The notes under the pieces: model-generated
What the model was told of the DNA's origin: nothing
The model's database searches: none
Seen by the model: the letters and a program-made list of their open reading frames with translations, nothing else
Position numbers and translations under genes: made by a program
Assembly: GCA_022496185.1 (NCBI GenBank)
Contig: WTXG01000015.1
Span: forward strand, 124,001-188,000
Direction: 5' to 3'
From: Multifurca ochricompacta
Lineage: Eukaryota; Basidiomycota; Agaricomycetes; Russulales; Russulaceae
Length of the DNA stretch: 64,000 nucleotides
Shown here: piece by piece, positions 54,297 through 64,000 of the stretch
How positions within the stretch are numbered: position 1 is the stretch's first letter
Layout of the letters: each line of letters opens with the position of its first letter

Positions 54297-55589
54297 ATGG
54301 CGTTGATAAGTACAGAAGAGCGTATCGAAGCCGTCTCGAAATTCCTTTTACAGTCACCTCCGGGGGAGATAAACGATGTACTAAATGGTGCCAAGGACAC
54401 CCTCATTTGACATCACGATCACGCTACTAATACACCAACGCCTCTCCAGATGTACGCACGCTCATCGGGGATGATGAGAGTCTCGAAACAGGGGTTATTC
54501 CAGCGCTACAGAAGTACAACCTCGAACAATTCACGGTCGCAGAGGTTCCAGAAGCTCATCATACCGTACGCCACTCGCCTCCATCCATCCGAGCTCTTCA
54601 CTGATCATGGTTTACATTCGCAAGTCTATCGTAAGTTCAACAGCTCAGATATTGGGAGAAAAAGATCGTTTTCTCGACCCGAGGTCGAAAACGAGCTTCT
54701 TGTTCGACCATTTGTCCCTGGTGCGCCTCAAGTAATCCCGTCGTCTTCTCCATCCTCACTTGCGACCGTCCCATAGGAAGCTTCAGACCCGCAAATATAT
54801 GAACCAGACCAAGCGTCTGAACCGTTCCGGTACTCCTTCTATACTTAAGGCCTATTAAATATGGTAACAAGTTTTCAATAGGTCTGCCCTGGAAGCATCT
54901 GCGTTGAAATACCTTGATTCACATTTCAACGATGGAACAACGTCTGTGTTCGCAACACCAAATAGCACAGGTCACTTTGTCATCCAGATTGTTGCAAATA
55001 AATACAATCCCGTGAACTTCTGGTAAGCTTGGAGTAATCTATGCGTTTGGATGACAGGTCGATAATGACTTGGCTTTCCAGGTCGGGGCGATGGCGCTCT
55101 GAATACATCGTCGACCTCGACGCGCGGAAAATTACAGGACAGGTTCTAGTGAACGTACATTATTACGAGCAGGGAAATGTACCACTTTTCACAGATTTCC
55201 CTTAATTCTCGTTTAGCTAACCGGACTGATTGTTGTTCAGGTACAGCTTGAAACGAAGCACAAAGCCTCGATAACCCTCCCAGCATCCATCGTCGCGTCG
55301 TCCCCCAGTTCATCTGCGAATAAAGTACTTGCACTGATTGCAGGCCAAGAAAGTACATACCAAGAGTCGCTGGGAGATGTTTATCATGAAATGGGTGAGA
55401 AGACATTCAAGGGGCTAAGGCGAGCCCTGCCACTAACAAGGCAGAAGCTCGACTGGGACAAGGTGCGCCTCCTGTATTCTCCAAAAGCGGCGTGTGGATC
55501 TGATCGTTATGTAGGTGTTGGGTTATAAACTTGGAGCTGAGTTGTCTGCGAGCAAAGGGGTCTTTGGGGGGTCTGGGGCGTCGACATGA
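54297..55589 (+). CDS. CAP1: F-actin-capping protein alpha subunit
   Basis: With the beta subunit it caps barbed ends of actin filaments in cortical patches. Exon 1 from 54297 reads MALISTEERIEAVSKFLLQS followed by PPGEINDVLN, the standard family N-terminus. Then VRTLIGDDESLETG, FLDPRSKTSFLFDHLSL and YEPDQASEPFR. The C-terminal half has FVIQIVANKYNPVNFWSGRW, YYEQGNVQLETKH and GEKTFKGLRRALPLTRQKL. The actin-binding tentacle ends ELSASKGVFGGSGAST. The length is typical (roughly 270-290 residues). At least seven introns of 50-60 nt, and the frame is intact. Functionally related to the AIM3/BBC1-like adaptor at the other end of the window. Confidence 0.94.
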
Positions 55590-55786
55590 GAAGAATCAAG
55601 ACATGTATCTGACTGATATGTGCTCTATACGAAGTAGTCTGAAAAAGACCCAGAAGCAACTGGGACGTTGCGGACCCGCCTTTGGGCGTACGATAACCAG
55701 TGTCAGTAGCTGGTAACTCTTTCCAGGGCTCTCAGGACGAGATCGAAGAATTATGCACAACCCGGATCATAATTTGTCTCAGCAAG

Positions 55787-58171
55787 TTACAGACCTCGAA
55801 CATACGCCTGTAATTCCTTAAAGCTTACCTTTGCTCGTTCAACGGGCTCGCCTCGAGCGTCGCACCCAAGAATCCGCCTCCAGACACTAGCAACACCCAC
55901 TTCCTCGCAGCCCACTTCCAGCCCGTTGTCTTTCAGGATGTAGTATTCTCTTGTTGGGGTCTGCACGACTGCGAGTGCCGGGTGCAGCGGACGCCCGCTT
56001 GTGGCGGTTAAATGAACGCTTTCAACATGGTGGTGCCTATGACGCGAGCAGAATGCCAGCGTGGGACTGAGACAGGGTATCAAGGGAGGAAAAAGAAAAC
56101 TTGCGCTGGCAAGAACAGGTTAACTCTTGTGGCCTTCGCTGGTACCGCCAATGCCCTGTGTTGACTCAGTCCCGCAAACTCCTGTGCCATTTGAGGAGAA
56201 GTCATCCAGCTCCCGCTTAAGCTGTGTCTTAGCGTCAACTCTTCGTTCCGCAGCAGCATAAATTCCGTTCCTTGCCTGTTACCAACGACGCACGCCAGCG
56301 TGTACCGCTCAGCAATCCTGCGTAGAGCAGCCCCTTGCACTCCCATTTGGGAGGTGCGGCGGAGCCAGTGCCGACTGATACCTCGCTCGTATTCCCCATA
56401 ATCGGCCCATCGCATGGCCTCATAAAGTGGCGATGTTTTGTCAGGATTCCCCTTGCGTTGTTCTATATACGTTGCCCAATCTGGGCGTAATTTCTCGTCG
56501 TCATGCGTGCCTCCTGCGAGGCCAAGAACCTCGCACGTAGCTTCGAGGACGTGGAATACCTGAAATTGCCCAGATAGGGAGTTTTGGACAGTCACACACC
56601 ATATCTCTCCTCCAACTTTCTCTACGACATCTGTTATGACGCTGTGTAGCCATGTATCCCTGGCAACGTTCGCGGACTCGATTACAGCAGAGAGTGCAAA
56701 CCAGAGTCGCGTCAACAAGAATCTAAAATATTACCGATATGGGCCAGGGGGACAAGAGAAGCTAATGCGAACCTTAGAGCTATCGTAAGTTGCCTCTCAT
56801 TGTCCGGACTTGCCCACAGGCGCGTAGAAATGAGGTTATTGGGACCCTGAAAGGCTGGCAGGAGGAAGGAGCTCATGACTATGTTCTTTCGCTCTAATAC
56901 CTCTTGTTCCCGTTGTCGAAGATAAGGCCAAAAATTCATCATAACTGAAGAGGAACCATATTGCTGCAAGACAAGAGACAGACGCCGTCCAGAGAAGGCG
57001 CTAGAGAGTTTGTTATAGGCCGATGAGCAGACTGTGGAAACATACTCGCATACAGCATACCCCAGATATTGGAGCAGTCATCGCTTACCCGCATACCTAA
57101 TGAGCTTGGAAACCAGACAGCATTGAAGCCGCTCCTTGTCTGAAAGGCCACTGAGAATAACAGCCCATGGTTGAATGAGTTTCCGTTCAGAAAATGAAGG
57201 TGGGAATGTAATGTGAGACAATGGTGGGGGTTCTATTGGCGGAGGAAAATCTAAATGCCAAAGGACTGGTAGTTGTACCTTGATTCCGGGAGTTCCATCG
57301 TCATGTGAACACGAAGAAATCAGTGCCCCCCCTGTACTTCCCACCATAGTTGACAGTGGTTGCATTGCTGTCGGGGCCTGGAATCGTTTACCAGGCGTAA
57401 CTTTAGCCCGCGTACGGCCATGAAGCCTCGCCTCTATGAGTTCAGGTGACGAAGCGGAACTAGGAGATGATACAGAGACAACAGGGACAGTAGGAGTAGG
57501 AGCACCGAAGTTACCCAGAAGGCGTGCAGACTTGATTGGTGAGCGGGGTCACCCGCTCGTGAAAAAGCAGAAGCTGAAAGGGTAACATTTTTTGGCTTCT
57601 TCGCCAAAGAGGTGGTTTGAACCCAATCCTGAAAAATCTCGGAAGAGACCCTTTTCGAAACGGATGAACGTGTAGTTTCTCTCAGTGACTCTGACAAACC
57701 AGGTGGCTGCCGTAGAGCGGAAGCAAAGGCTGAGGTCTGATGGGTAGCAGAAGTTCTAGATAAATGCGCGCCAGGGACCACGTCAGGTTCACAGCGTTGC
57801 AAAACCGGCGGGTCCATAACTCCTAGGGGAGCAGCCACGCCATGAGAACCGCCAGCGTGGGATGCGCTAATTTTGGATAGCAACAGTTCAGACTGAGTGT
57901 GAGATGGCCGACTCTCCGCGGATGATGACAAGACCAGAGACGCCGAACAGAGTTCATCGATCTTGCGAAGAAGGGCAGCCTTCCCGAGCTTGGAGTATCC
58001 CGTAATGCGTCGCTCTTTGCAAATGGCTTTAAGCTGAGAAACATTTAGCTTTGAAAGATCTGAGGGAAGAGCCGTGCTGGGGTGGTTGGAGGGAACTGGG
58101 GACATGTTGGGTGACGGCGAGAAGTGAGATGTGGAGTGCTTATTAGGTCGGTTATGTAGTACGTGCATCAA
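55787..58171 (-). CDS. Conserved protein with SAP-like N-terminal motif
   Basis: I recognise this as a conserved basidiomycete protein without an assigned function. The N-terminus has a SAP/Rho-N-like helix pair (LSKLNVSQLKAICKERRITG then YSKLGKAALLRKIDEL), suggesting DNA or RNA contact. A long Ser-rich linker follows. The large C-terminal part has LPVLWHLDFPPPIEPPPLSH, ERKLIQPWAVILSGLSDKER, MNFWPYLRQREQEVL, RLWASPDNERQL, GEYERGISRHWLRR and REYYILKDNGLEVGCEE. A one-base frame change lies near 57538, where the protein sense continues as KSARLLGNFGAPTP. MSPVPSNHPS at about 58105 is an alternative start. Its stop-side neighbour is capping protein alpha and its start is 133 bp past the RTT109 stop. 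Confidence 0.72.
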
Positions 58172-58304
58172 GGGAATAGCTTATAATGCCAACAAGAGTG
58201 ACAACAGATTTCTACCCAACTAAACAAAAAGCAGACTCAAAGGCGACGATGCCAATGAGGGGAACAATGCCGCAATCCCTGAACCTGGATGTACATCCTT
58301 TTGA

Positions 58305-59843
58305 CTACGCAACCGGCCGTTTTTTCTTCTTTCTGACCGCCAAGACATGAACCTCTACCTTGTCCTCAGGAATGGTGCCAGACACCCCTTCCGATGTCGT
58401 AGTACCCCCAGAACCCTTTGGCAAGAGTGGTGGATTGCTCACATTAATAGAGCCAAATATGTATGCTTTGTAAGTTTCCAGCGTCGCCTCGGGCTCGTCG
58501 AATGGGTTGGGAGATGCGTCGTCAATTGCTGGCAAACCAACAGTACGTTTGGGTGGTGTTTGTGGGAGCAGGGGCGTGAGGGAACCTTGCGCCCCTTCGG
58601 GACACTGATTTTTCGATTTGGGACCAGGAAGCTTCGGCGCAAGGCCCTCACAAAGACCGCGCACGGCACTTTCGATAAGATCCGTAGCTTTTCGCGCACG
58701 CTCCGTCGTCGAAAATTCCACCCCTGTGAGCAGACTGGACAGAATCCGTCTGTTCATCGCGCGCGGAACTTGCCCAGGCTGTGGCGCAAGGGGCGGGGGG
58801 CGTTGTGATGGCATGCGATGTTCGGGCAGGGATACCCCCAAGGAGAAAAAGCCAGTGACGGCACCCGTAACGCACTCCTGTCGGAAGGACATACGCTCCC
58901 AGAATTCGTCTGGGCATACCTTGCTTAATTCTCCCCTAGGACGTGCTCCCTTCTCCCTCTCCCTTTCCTTCTCCCCTTCTCGAGGCTCCAGATCAACCCC
59001 ATCCCGCGTAGCGCTCGTACGGGCGCGCTTCCGCGGTGAGATGGGGGTGTCTGTAAATGCGATCTCATCCATAAACCGGTTCTTGGGATCGTCTTCAAAG
59101 GATGGGATATAGTGTCCCAAGTTGTGCAAGCCTTCCGGTGGAGGGCACGGGAGTGGAATACTTGTTTGACTGTACGGATGTCCATAGACCCATGGCGGCA
59201 TGGTGGCGGGGGGTGGCGAGTTGGATAGGAAGGACGTACACCCCATGACTTGTTGTGCCTCCAATTTGTTGTGCCCAGGAAGTAAATAATACATATCCAC
59301 TCGGCCCTCAGACCCCATTGCCTCCTGCACGTCTGCTCCCACCTGACCAAGGACACGTCGCCACCACGCACAAAGGCGGGCATCGCTCAATGGACGTTTC
59401 CCGGGGTAGTCGCTCGAGTTTGGGAAGAGATACTGACCCTGCGCGCGTGCGAAGAGCTGTATCCAAAGATGTCTTGCGGTAAGAGGACGCGTTGCGGGGT
59501 CGGCGTACCAGCGAGTGAAAGCCCTCACGAGTGTTGCCGTGGGTGACGGCGTAAGGCCCTGGCCCGTTGAATCTACCTTTGAGACATAGAGGATGGCACA
59601 ATCGGTGGCAGGGGCGTGATAAAGGCAGGCCTCGATGGCTGAGACGAGAACGCGGGGGGAGTCCGGGTTGGCTTGCTCGGAGAGAAGGACAAGGATGTCC
59701 TGGGCGTACAGACGGGGACGAGAAGATGCATATGGGTATAAAGAGTTATCTTTGGCAGGTGCAGTGACAAGAACGTGGACGTGGAACTCGCGCACGCCGG
59801 GAAGGGCATTGAGGGCATTGAGGATGTGATCTCGAAAGTTCAT
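58305..59843 (-). CDS. RTT109: Histone acetyltransferase Rtt109
   Basis: Fungal-specific p300/CBP-like enzyme that acetylates H3 Lys56 (and Lys9/27) on new histones with chaperones Vps75/Asf1, linked to replication and genome stability. Single exon, 512 codons. It starts MNFRDHILNALNALPGVREF. The catalytic fold has RPRLYAQDILVLLSEQ, ACLYHAPATDCAILYVSKVD and ARHLWIQLFARAQGQYLF. PNSSDYPGKRPLSDARLCAWW is the best family signature (acetyl-CoA/active-site loop). A Lys-rich segment (SPRKRARTSATRDG) and a charged linker precede the second helical part FWERMSFRQECVTGAVTGFF. The C-terminal tail is basic (RKKKKRP), possibly for nuclear import. The frame is intact. Confidence 0.9.
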   Translation of the reverse strand: MNFRDHILNALNALPGVREFHVHVLVTAPAKDNSLYPYASSRPRLYAQDILVLLSEQANPDSPRVLVSAIEACLYHAPATDCAILYVSKVDSTGQGLTPSPTATLVRAFTRWYADPATRPLTARHLWIQLFARAQGQYLFPNSSDYPGKRPLSDARLCAWWRRVLGQVGADVQEAMGSEGRVDMYYLLPGHNKLEAQQVMGCTSFLSNSPPPATMPPWVYGHPYSQTSIPLPCPPPEGLHNLGHYIPSFEDDPKNRFMDEIAFTDTPISPRKRARTSATRDGVDLEPREGEKEREREKGARPRGELSKVCPDEFWERMSFRQECVTGAVTGFFSLGVSLPEHRMPSQRPPPLAPQPGQVPRAMNRRILSSLLTGVEFSTTERARKATDLIESAVRGLCEGLAPKLPGPKSKNQCPEGAQGSLTPLLPQTPPKRTVGLPAIDDASPNPFDEPEATLETYKAYIFGSINVSNPPLLPKGSGGTTTSEGVSGTIPEDKVEVHVLAVRKKKKRPVA

Positions 59844-59996
59844 TGTGCCCTTGCGAGGCCGACCGTGGGAATATATTCGTGCCTCTCATGGGCCCAACTT
59901 ATATGGTGTACTTTCAAGGAGTGATTCTACAGTAAATAATTATTCATACTCAAAGGATTTGCACCCCTCGCTATGACTGTTCTCAGACTGAAGACA

Positions 59997-62184
59997 CTAT
60001 ACGCTCCAATCGGATGGTCGATCATCACGGTCACTAGAAGGTGTGAAGCCGTCCAGCTGTAATGATGGTGGTATCAAACAGGGTGTCGCCACAAAGTGTA
60101 AGAGTCGTACCGATTTTTTCAGGCCAAGGCCGATGGCAGGTTCACCTTTATAATCCTGCTTGGCCTGTGAATAGTCCGTAACGCCCGATCGGTGCATAGT
60201 GACAGACACTGTGGCTGGCGACCGTTTAGACTGACGTATTTCACTCTGCCGTGCAATGTGTAACGAAGTCATGCCGAACGAGCTGTCGGAGTTGCTGTTG
60301 GCCGAACGCTCACGGAGGACGTCTCGATTGTTTAACCTAAGAACAAGAGAAGTCAGGGCTCCATTTCGATAGAGTAGTCGTGCCTCTCACATTGCAAGTA
60401 AGGAGTTCACATAGCCTACAAGTTGAATGTCAGTAGCCGATCCTCATCAAGCTTGGTAATTTTGCGAGCATACATTTTCCCAACGGCCAGAAAAATGCTT
60501 GCCAAATCAAAGTGGTTGGGACTACTACGAACTATCAGAGCATAAGAAAACATCAGTTAAACGAGTGAGAGGAAGCCTCTTACGCAGATGAGCGTGGCGG
60601 TAGCGAGAACACTTCTCGAATTCATTTATGTGGATGTCACGCGCGATAAAATCTTACCTAGTTAACAAGCCCGAGTTAAGACTGTAGGACATCAAAGTCA
60701 TGATCATGGAGTCAGTTCTGTACACAGACGTTAGAGCTGGACCAGTTGCAGAAGCGATTTAAAAAGAGCTCACTTCGCGAACCCAGTCTTTTTGTGGTAG
60801 AGGCACCAACACATAGACAGGGCGATCAGAATGTCCGCCAGAGAGGCTGAGCCCATTCCTGCACACGTCACCCACTTTTTGGCAGTCAAAATCGTTCAAG
60901 AGTGTGAAAGAAAACATAACAAACAATCAAGGAGCCATAGCGGGAGAAACGCTCGAGGGCAAATCTAGTTGCAGGTGTCAGATTTCTTGTAAAAACATAG
61001 AGAGAACATTCATACGCTCTGGCGGTAAATACTGTATTCCAAAATTTTTAGCCTTTATTCATGCATGGGAAAGTCAGAGTAATCGAGAAACCCACCAAAA
61101 CCGAGGGCTGTAAGGATGCGAAAGAAGATGATTATGGAAATATCCTTCAAATGACTGCAAGAAGGCTTACAGAAGCAAACGCTTCCGAGCACCGTCTGCG
61201 AAAGTATTCACACGTGCGCCAGGAAGTCAAACCAGTGTACTTACAATGATAGTGGGGAAAATGACGCTCCTGCTCACTATCAGGTAATCACATTATTGGA
61301 AGTACGGAAAACGTCAGGAGGAAGCGCTCACTTATGTAAAGTCGTCTTGCGTAGAAGCTGCGTGCTGCATCAGGACAATTCGCAGAAAAAGGACACTGCA
61401 TGAAGGACTAACAGCTGAACTGAAAAGCCAACGAGTCCCTTTAAAAAATCATCAGCTGACTGCAGGGAAATTAGAGAAGTATGGCATACGTTGATGTCGG
61501 CTTGACTCTTAATAAAGTAAATATTATGTGAACAGCCCATGACGGTGAAATGAGCCTCAAAAGGCGACGTACGTTCATGGCCCTGAACTGCGGATCAGGA
61601 GCGACTCAAGCCTCACTGTAGTAGGTTGACTCACCACATATTGAAGTCCAGGCTTTCGACATTGCCAAAGTTCAAGATCAGGTACCTATTATGACAGTAA
61701 GCCCTGAAGGGCACTGGGGTAGAGATAATGCTGTCACACCAGTAGATTGAATAGATGCATAGAATTGTGTGTAGGGAATCCAAGACGCTAATAGGGACAT
61801 TACGTTTGAGATACTTTATATTGAGAGATGTCGGAACCTACTCACAATAATAATGCAACGAAAATTTTGAGCAGCCTGGGATCTTTATTACGATAGTGCC
61901 TGGAAAAGAGTCAGTTCAGTGTACCTATGTAAGAATGTAAGAATCCAGATACCGACCAGTAGTAGATCCATCTGTTTGATGGGAGTTGTAAGTCTGAATC
62001 TGTACAAACGGGTGAGGAACACTTTCACTCACGTCTGAGTTATTGTTACACCAAAAAGACTACGGGACACCAAATTGAAAAAGAGAATTGGTGACGAAAG
62101 AGAGAGGACGCACATTGTACTGACAAGCAAGCCAATGAAGGCGGCACCGTAAGTACTCCGGATGTCTGCAACTGCGCCGGCCAT
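59997..62184 (-). CDS. DUF6534 seven-helix membrane protein (second copy)
   Basis: Starts MAGAVADIRSTYGAAFIGLL with helix 1. The next exons give LFGVTITQT and a 15-nt exon (61957-61971) that completes WIYYW, then HYRNKDPRLLKIFVALLL. Helix 3 is VLDSLHTILCIYSIYW and then YLILNFGNVESLDFNMW. WVTCAGMGSASLADILIALS, TDSMIMTLMSYSLNSGLLT and TTLIWQAFFWPLGKM are later helices. YVNSLLAMLNNRDVLRERS is the family C-terminal signature, followed by a hydrophilic tail of about 100 residues ending PSDWSV. Roughly fifteen introns. The exons around 60900-61600 (after AMN) are uncertain and may hide one or two lost bases. Distinct in sequence from the copy at 28.5 kb. Confidence 0.8.
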
Positions 62185-64000
62185 GTTGGTGTGGTCAAGT
62201 CAGGTTGAGATTCCGGAGGGGAGGTGGGTGGGGAGAGGGGGGGGGTGAAGAAGACAAATGAAGATCCGTCTCGTCTTCTCGTCTCTTCCTATATCATGGT
62301 TGCGAAAAGTAAATGAGTAAATGAACACCAATAGAAGTGGAAGGGGCATCACCCGCATATTTGATTTTCGTCGGCAGATAATATACTTGGGACGAGGTTC
62401 TGATCAAACCAAAAAGTTTAGTTAAAGTAAATTAAAAGAGGCCACGAAGACAGCGGGAAGAACCGAAAGTGCAAGCCTTTCCTTTTCCAGTTACGGTGTT
62501 GTGGTGTTGTGTTATCGCTGCGCTGGCGGAATACCGCTTAAGGGTGAATCCGCCATACTTTGGGGATCGAGCCTCGTCTGAATCTACTTCCCTTCTCGCA
62601 TGTGGATGGATATTAACGATGGGGTGTTGAGATGTCGTAGGTTGACGATAGATTAGTCTAGAGTGTTCCTCAAGTCTCTTCACTGCCAGTGTTGTCCGGG
62701 GAAGCCTCAATTCCATCCACTCGCCCTCAGTCACATGATTCGCCTCAAAATAACAGGCGCTTTTAGTTATATGTCGTATGTCGGAGGTCGGTGTCTTAAC
62801 AAACGACAATCACCACGAGAAGTACGAGCAATTGCTTAATAACCAGAGGATGTAACATTGGAGGTTGTTCGTGGTTGTTCGCCTACGCGAGTCACCCACT
62901 CAAGGGGATCGACCACATTGTACATGCCGGCATGTCGACTAGAGCCATTTCTGGGGTTCTCCAAGTGTCATTTTGGCTGAGCTTGGGATTTTTCCATGAA
63001 CGAAGGTGTATCCGTAATGCATGTGATGGGATGGGTTTATTTCCCACTAGTATTTTTACCGAAAGCGCTTGATGGATATTAATGTGTTATTGAAGGATGA
63101 AGGATATCACAAGCGCATTCGGAAGACACAACCTTGGCCACTGTCGCTTGGGACATTGCGATCAGCAGGTATCTCCGTTACACTTCGAACGCCAATGTAG
63201 GTACGCCACGATGGACATACACGAGGAATTACGCCTTTGTAAAAATCCGAATTGCACCACAGAGCGCAGTGCAGACTTGGAGGCATACCACATTCGTGAC
63301 GATTAGAATGATGTGAGAAGGAGAGAACACTCCGGGTTCGGAAATGACCATGAAGCAGTCCCTGAAGAAACGGCAGGACAACTAAGTGCTCCACTTTGCA
63401 AGGCAGGAGCACACGTTACTTGGAAATGGATCAATGGGTGCTCTCTTTAGTTGTTGCCGGGGTGGGCCCTTAGTATGGGAACGCGAGCTCCGGACCTCTT
63501 TTGATTTTATTTTTTTATTGCAATTGTGACTGGACAGTCATCATCAAAAGATCAGGCAGACGACTTCGCAGCGAAGCGAACTAAAAATTGAGCGCTGAAC
63601 GCACAACTTGACAGAACGGTGCCTCACGAATGAAAGGATAGGGTAGTACTGAAAACTGAAAATCGAAAGGGAATAGGCTCAACCTCAACCATTAGTACCA
63701 CTACGAGAGTACGTATTTGCCGCCCACTCCTTCACTGTATCCTCCCCCTTCTTCCCCTTTTCTCAACCCTTCCTTCATCTGGGAACTTGTACTTTATGTA
63801 CTTCTGGTTCGCCCTCTTTGTTTCGGAACCTCGTCAAACTAAATTACTCTTACTGGGGTTCCGCTGACGGGTAGACCACATCACGGCTATGACGTTATGC
63901 CAATGGCACCCCTAGCCTGGATAACCACGATGCAGGCTCCTTCACTCTTTCAATTCAGAGGCGGGATCCTATAAATGAATCTGTATCAAAGAGCTACGGG
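62185..64000. other. Right-end stretch without a supported gene
   Basis: Upstream region of the second DUF6534 gene and about 1.6 kb beyond. The longest open frame (62432-62809, minus, 125 codons) has no recognisable domain. A G-rich run GGGGGGGGG occurs near 62238. Nothing is callable up to the window end. Confidence 0.5.

Overview
This window is nuclear DNA of a filamentous basidiomycete, most likely a mushroom-forming Agaricomycete. Genes are dense and split by many introns of about 45-75 nt with GT..AG ends, some exons are only 12-15 nt long, and there is an intronless tRNA-Ala. Two genes encode seven-helix proteins of the DUF6534 type, a family I know as expanded in Agaricomycetes. No organelle, plasmid or viral gene was recognised.

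Layout. 1-2.3 kb holds no gene I can support. 2.3-7.3 kb (minus) is a long proline-rich cortical-actin adaptor of the AIM3/BBC1 family. 8.3-10 kb (minus) has a small secreted protein and a small orphan. 11.2-12.3 kb (plus) is a hotdog thioesterase. 13.5-14.7 kb is a long inverted-repeat element without a gene. 15.6-17.8 kb has a tRNA-Ala and NOP12 (ribosome biogenesis). 17.9-21.9 kb (minus) is a secreted GH35 beta-galactosidase. 24.8-28.0 kb (plus) is a YEATS-like protein with an AHC1-type zinc finger. 28.5-30.6 kb (plus) is a DUF6534 membrane protein. 32.9-34.8 kb (plus) is FEN1. 35.4-37.35 kb (minus) is isocitrate lyase and 37.7-39.6 kb (minus) is ALG7. 39.8-41.7 kb (plus) is a SET domain directly followed by the tRNA deaminase subunit TAD3. 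42.0-44.4 kb (minus) is malic enzyme, then mL58, a Ure2-like GST, an Old Yellow Enzyme and a decayed copy of that enzyme. 50.5-52.5 kb (minus) is a secreted alpha-amylase, probably membrane-anchored. 54.3-55.6 kb (plus) is the actin capping protein alpha subunit. 55.8-62.2 kb (minus) holds a conserved protein with a SAP-like motif, RTT109 and a second DUF6534 protein.

How they fit together. Most genes are housekeeping: replication/chromatin (FEN1, RTT109, YEATS protein), translation (NOP12, mL58, TAD3, tRNA-Ala), N-glycosylation (ALG7) and cortical actin (AIM3/BBC1-like, CAP1). A second group is saprotrophic carbon use: secreted beta-galactosidase and amylase, glyoxylate-cycle isocitrate lyase, malic enzyme, and redox/detoxification enzymes (GST, OYE). 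No biosynthetic cluster or defence system is evident.

Two points matter most. First, at least eight otherwise intact genes change reading frame with no plausible intron, and every change is the loss of one base, often next to a homopolymer; this looks like uncorrected sequencing error and will break automatic gene models. Second, the SET domain and TAD3 appear to form one fused protein once one such base is allowed for.
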